Source: JANWHF01 sp036276235 (GTDB lineage: Bacteria; Planctomycetota; Phycisphaerae; Tepidisphaerales; Tepidisphaeraceae). From it: DNA of 7,760 nt. This document shows, in pieces, positions 6,528 through 7,760 of the stretch (within the stretch, counting starts at the first letter, position 1; every line of letters starts with the position of its first letter). The notes beneath the pieces were generated by a model that saw only the letters and a program-made list of their open reading frames with translations, was not told the origin of the DNA and made no database searches. A program made the translations under genes and the position numbers. The stretch lies in the NCBI GenBank assembly GCA_036276235.1, contig DATBDZ010000397.1, positions 1 to 7,760 of the forward strand. Direction: 5' to 3'.

Positions 6528-7156
6528 GCCGCCTCCGGGCCGGATGGCTCAACGCTGCGCTGACGCTCAGTCATTGCTCGCATCCCTCGCACCGACCGCG
6601 CGGCAAACGCCCCGCTGGTCAGCATCGCCAGCAGATAGATTGCCTCCTCGCTGCGCGGAATTCGCAGCTCAGGTGTTGCGTAATACTTGTGAAAGCCGAC
6701 CAAATACCAGGCGTAGAATCCGAGCAGAAAGAGATAGCCGAGCATCGCCGCCGCGGTTGTGACGTACACGAGCCGCAGCGACATCCGAAGCGTGGCGGAC
6801 GCGATCAACGGAAAATAGAGCAGCACCAGCGGCGTGCGCGCCCCGCCGGCAATCGCGCAGAGGCAGGTAATCATCCCCGCGTCCCACAGCACGGCGGCAA
6901 ACTTCATCCAATCCGCGTAGATTCGTTGCGTTAGCCATCGATGCAATACAACACACTCAAAGGCCCAGAGGACGACGAGCATGGTCACCGCAAGATGATA
7001 TCGCCCGCGCACCGCCGACCCAGCCGGCGAGAGCATCACCTCAATCAGATGCCGGCCGTAGAACAGGGCGATCGCCACCAGCCGCACGAGATTAACGCGA
7101 ATCTCGCCGGCCCAGGCTTGCGAGCGTTCGAGGTCATCCAGATCAGAGTTGTCCAT
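6524..7156 (-). CDS. Six-helix membrane protein, sensor-like membrane domain without an output domain
   Basis: A 210-residue integral membrane protein, first gene of the four-gene operon. Hydrophobic segments lie at about 22-41, 53-72, 84-103, 108-124, 129-154 and 172-187, with a GGARTPLVLLYF stretch (104-115) after the third and a short basic tail (187-200). I recall similar stand-alone proteins in planctomycetal genomes, and similar helix bundles at the N-terminus of bacterial nucleotide cyclases and histidine kinases, but here no kinase, cyclase or GGDEF domain follows. A sensory or scaffolding role is inference only. ATG 7156 is chosen over ATG 7195 and the longer frame to 7516: the longer frame would run through the intergenic repeat, and the product from 7156 begins with the acidic lead-in and first helix. 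The upstream GTGGGTGG gives weak ribosome-site support. Confidence 0.78.
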   Translation of the reverse strand: MDNSDLDDLERSQAWAGEIRVNLVRLVAIALFYGRHLIEVMLSPAGSAVRGRYHLAVTMLVVLWAFECVVLHRWLTQRIYADWMKFAAVLWDAGMITCLCAIAGGARTPLVLLYFPLIASATLRMSLRLVYVTTAAAMLGYLFLLGFYAWYLVGFHKYYATPELRIPRSEEAIYLLAMLTSGAFAARSVRGMRAMTERQRSVEPSGPEAA

Positions 7157-7210
7157 CGCCACCCACTTTCGGGGAAAGAGTGGGACGGGCAGCATAGCCG
7201 GGCGGGTCGT

Positions 7211-7366
7211 GAAAGTCGCTCGTAATGCGCGCGGGCAAATCCGCGGCGGCGCGGCGGTCAGGTCACCTGCAAGGGCAACTTTTCCGGCGCCGCTCTGCCG
7301 CGGCGTGGTGCGGTCTTCAAAGATTTTCGCTGTGATCGCGCAACAGTGCGCAAGGCGCTTCAACCC
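7211..7366. repeat. Direct repeat of about 155 bases, copy 1
   Basis: It begins GAAAGTCGCTCG and ends GCGCTTCAACCC, both shared with copy 2. The core 7236-7308 is identical over 73 bases to 7516-7588; the flanks differ by substitutions and a few indels. Inside lie the palindrome CAGGTCACCTG (7259-7269) and a possible long-range stem of CCGCGGC (7241-7247) with GCCGCGG (7297-7303). The type is unknown: no transposase, no clear terminal inverted repeats and no obvious target duplication. Confidence 0.9.
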
Positions 7367-7375
7367 ATTGCGAGA

Positions 7376-7413
7376 CCACGCCGGGTCAGAGCGGCGCTGG
7401 TGGCGCGGATTTG
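7376..7413. repeat. Partial, degenerate inverted copy of the repeat
   Basis: The plus strand CCACGCCGGGTCAGAGCGGC followed by GCTGGTGGCGCGGATTTG resembles the reverse complement of the core, which reads CCACGCCGCGGCAGAGCGGC, GCCGG and, after about 35 further bases, GCGGATTTG. It looks like an inverted copy with the middle lost. GCGCGGATTTG occurs again at 7454-7464. The match is by eye. Confidence 0.5.
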
Positions 7414-7493
7414 CCGGATGTGCCAATCGCCGCGCCGGCCCGGATTCTCCTTGCGCGGATTTGGGTGCTGGTCGACGAACAATGCATGTTCTC

Positions 7494-7648
7494 GAAAGTC
7501 GCTCGCAAACGCGCACAAATCCGCGGCGGCGCGGCGGTCAGGTCACCTGCAAGGGCAACTTTTCCGGCGCCGCTCTGCCGCGGCGTGGATGCGGTCCTCA
7601 AAGATTTTCCATCTCATCGCGCAAAAAGTCCGCAGGGCGCTTCAACCC
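7494..7648. repeat. Direct repeat of about 155 bases, copy 2
   Basis: Same orientation as copy 1 and about 280 bases further on. It retains the identical 73-base core (7516-7588), including the CAGGTCACCTG palindrome (7539-7549) and the CCGCGG-flanked stem. It ends about 80 bases before the start codon of the right-hand gene. Confidence 0.9.
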
Positions 7649-7684
7649 GATTAAACGAACCCCCCGCCTTCTGCTACTCTTTAC

Positions 7685-7700
7685 TGACATCAGGGTGTCA
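7685..7700. repeat. Palindrome TGACA-N6-TGTCA upstream of the right-hand gene
   Basis: Perfect five-base arms are separated by six bases, 28 bases before the ATG at 7729. The size and position suit an operator or a short leader hairpin, but a palindrome this short can arise by chance. Confidence 0.35.
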
Positions 7701-7728
7701 TTCGGGAATCTTGCGGAGGTTGTTGCCG

Positions 7729-7760
7729 ATGCGTCAGATTATTCCTCTTGGCGTGCGATG
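7729..7760 (+). CDS. Start of a gene running off the right edge, product unknown
   Basis: ATG 7729 opens the frame M-R-Q-I-I-P-L-G-V-R and is still open at the window end. GGAGG at 7715-7719 lies nine bases upstream, the best-spaced ribosome site at this end. Ten residues are too few to name a family. Transcription would be divergent from the membrane operon, with the repeats between them. Confidence 0.6.
   Translation, partial: MRQIIPLGVR

Larger units (their letters stand above)
7157..7728. other. Long intergenic region with repeats and no convincing gene
   Basis: 572 bases between the divergent membrane operon and the gene entering at 7729. It contains two direct repeat copies, a partial inverted copy between them, and a palindrome near the right-hand gene. 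Open frames here (for example plus 7346-7654 and minus 7386-7601) are Arg/Ala/Pro-rich translations of high-GC repeat sequence, without recognisable domains, and are not called as genes. Confidence 0.7.

Noticed and set aside
7157..7516. N-terminal extension of the six-helix membrane protein up to 7516
   Set aside because: The extension reads through repeat copy 1 and is Arg/Pro/Ala-rich without domains; the product from ATG 7156 is complete without it.
7386..7601. Minus-strand open frame of 71 codons
   Set aside because: It largely translates repeat copy 2; the same peptide segment appears from copy 1 in the rejected extension, so the similarity comes from the DNA repeat, not from a gene family.
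7211..7648. CRISPR array or attL/attR pair
   Set aside because: Only two long copies with one spacer of about 130 bases, no cas genes, no integrase and no cargo gene between the copies.
7346..7654. Plus-strand open frame of 102 codons in the intergenic region
   Set aside because: Its two ends are translations of the two repeat copies and the middle is low-complexity Arg/Ala/Ser; there is no ribosome site and no domain.

Overview
The window is GC-rich bacterial chromosome with densely packed genes on both strands. Protein sequences and layout suggest a Planctomycetota-like bacterium. The cues are a PP2C phosphatase that appears to run into a kinase domain, a six-helix membrane protein of a type I recall from planctomycetal genomes, weak Shine-Dalgarno sites, and long intergenic repeats. 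This placement is an inference from recalled families; no database was searched.

Left part (1-3329, all minus strand). A PP2C-type Ser/Thr phosphatase is cut by the left edge. Upstream of it lies a lipoprotein of the yellow/major royal jelly protein beta-propeller family (1058-2281), and upstream of that an NAD-dependent L-lactate dehydrogenase with a full set of catalytic residues (2376-3329).

Middle (3396-5125, plus strand). Divergent from the lactate dehydrogenase is a two-gene unit: a four-helix membrane protein resembling hydroxylaminobenzene mutase (HabA), overlapping by 22 bases the gene for L-fuconate dehydratase of the enolase superfamily. All catalytic residues known from the Xanthomonas enzyme can be placed. 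L-fucose breakdown through fuconate ends in L-lactate in known pathways, so the divergent lactate dehydrogenase may finish the same route.

Right-centre (5122-7156, minus strand). Four membrane-protein genes form a tight apparent operon in the order 7156>6524, 6527>5919, 5909>5313, 5298>5122, with an ATGA overlap and gaps of 9 and 14 bases. Two of the products look like diverged paralogues of each other, and the last small one resembles only their N-terminal part. Their function is unknown. The operon meets the fuconate dehydratase gene tail to tail, the two stop codons sharing one CTAG.

Right end (7157-7728) has no convincing gene. It holds two direct copies of a repeat of about 155 bases with an identical 73-base core, and between them a partial degenerate copy in inverted orientation. 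A new plus-strand gene with a good ribosome binding site starts at 7729 and leaves the window.

The most unusual items are the uncharacterised four-gene membrane operon and the repeat cluster. I saw no tRNA, rRNA, CRISPR array, transposase or phage gene.
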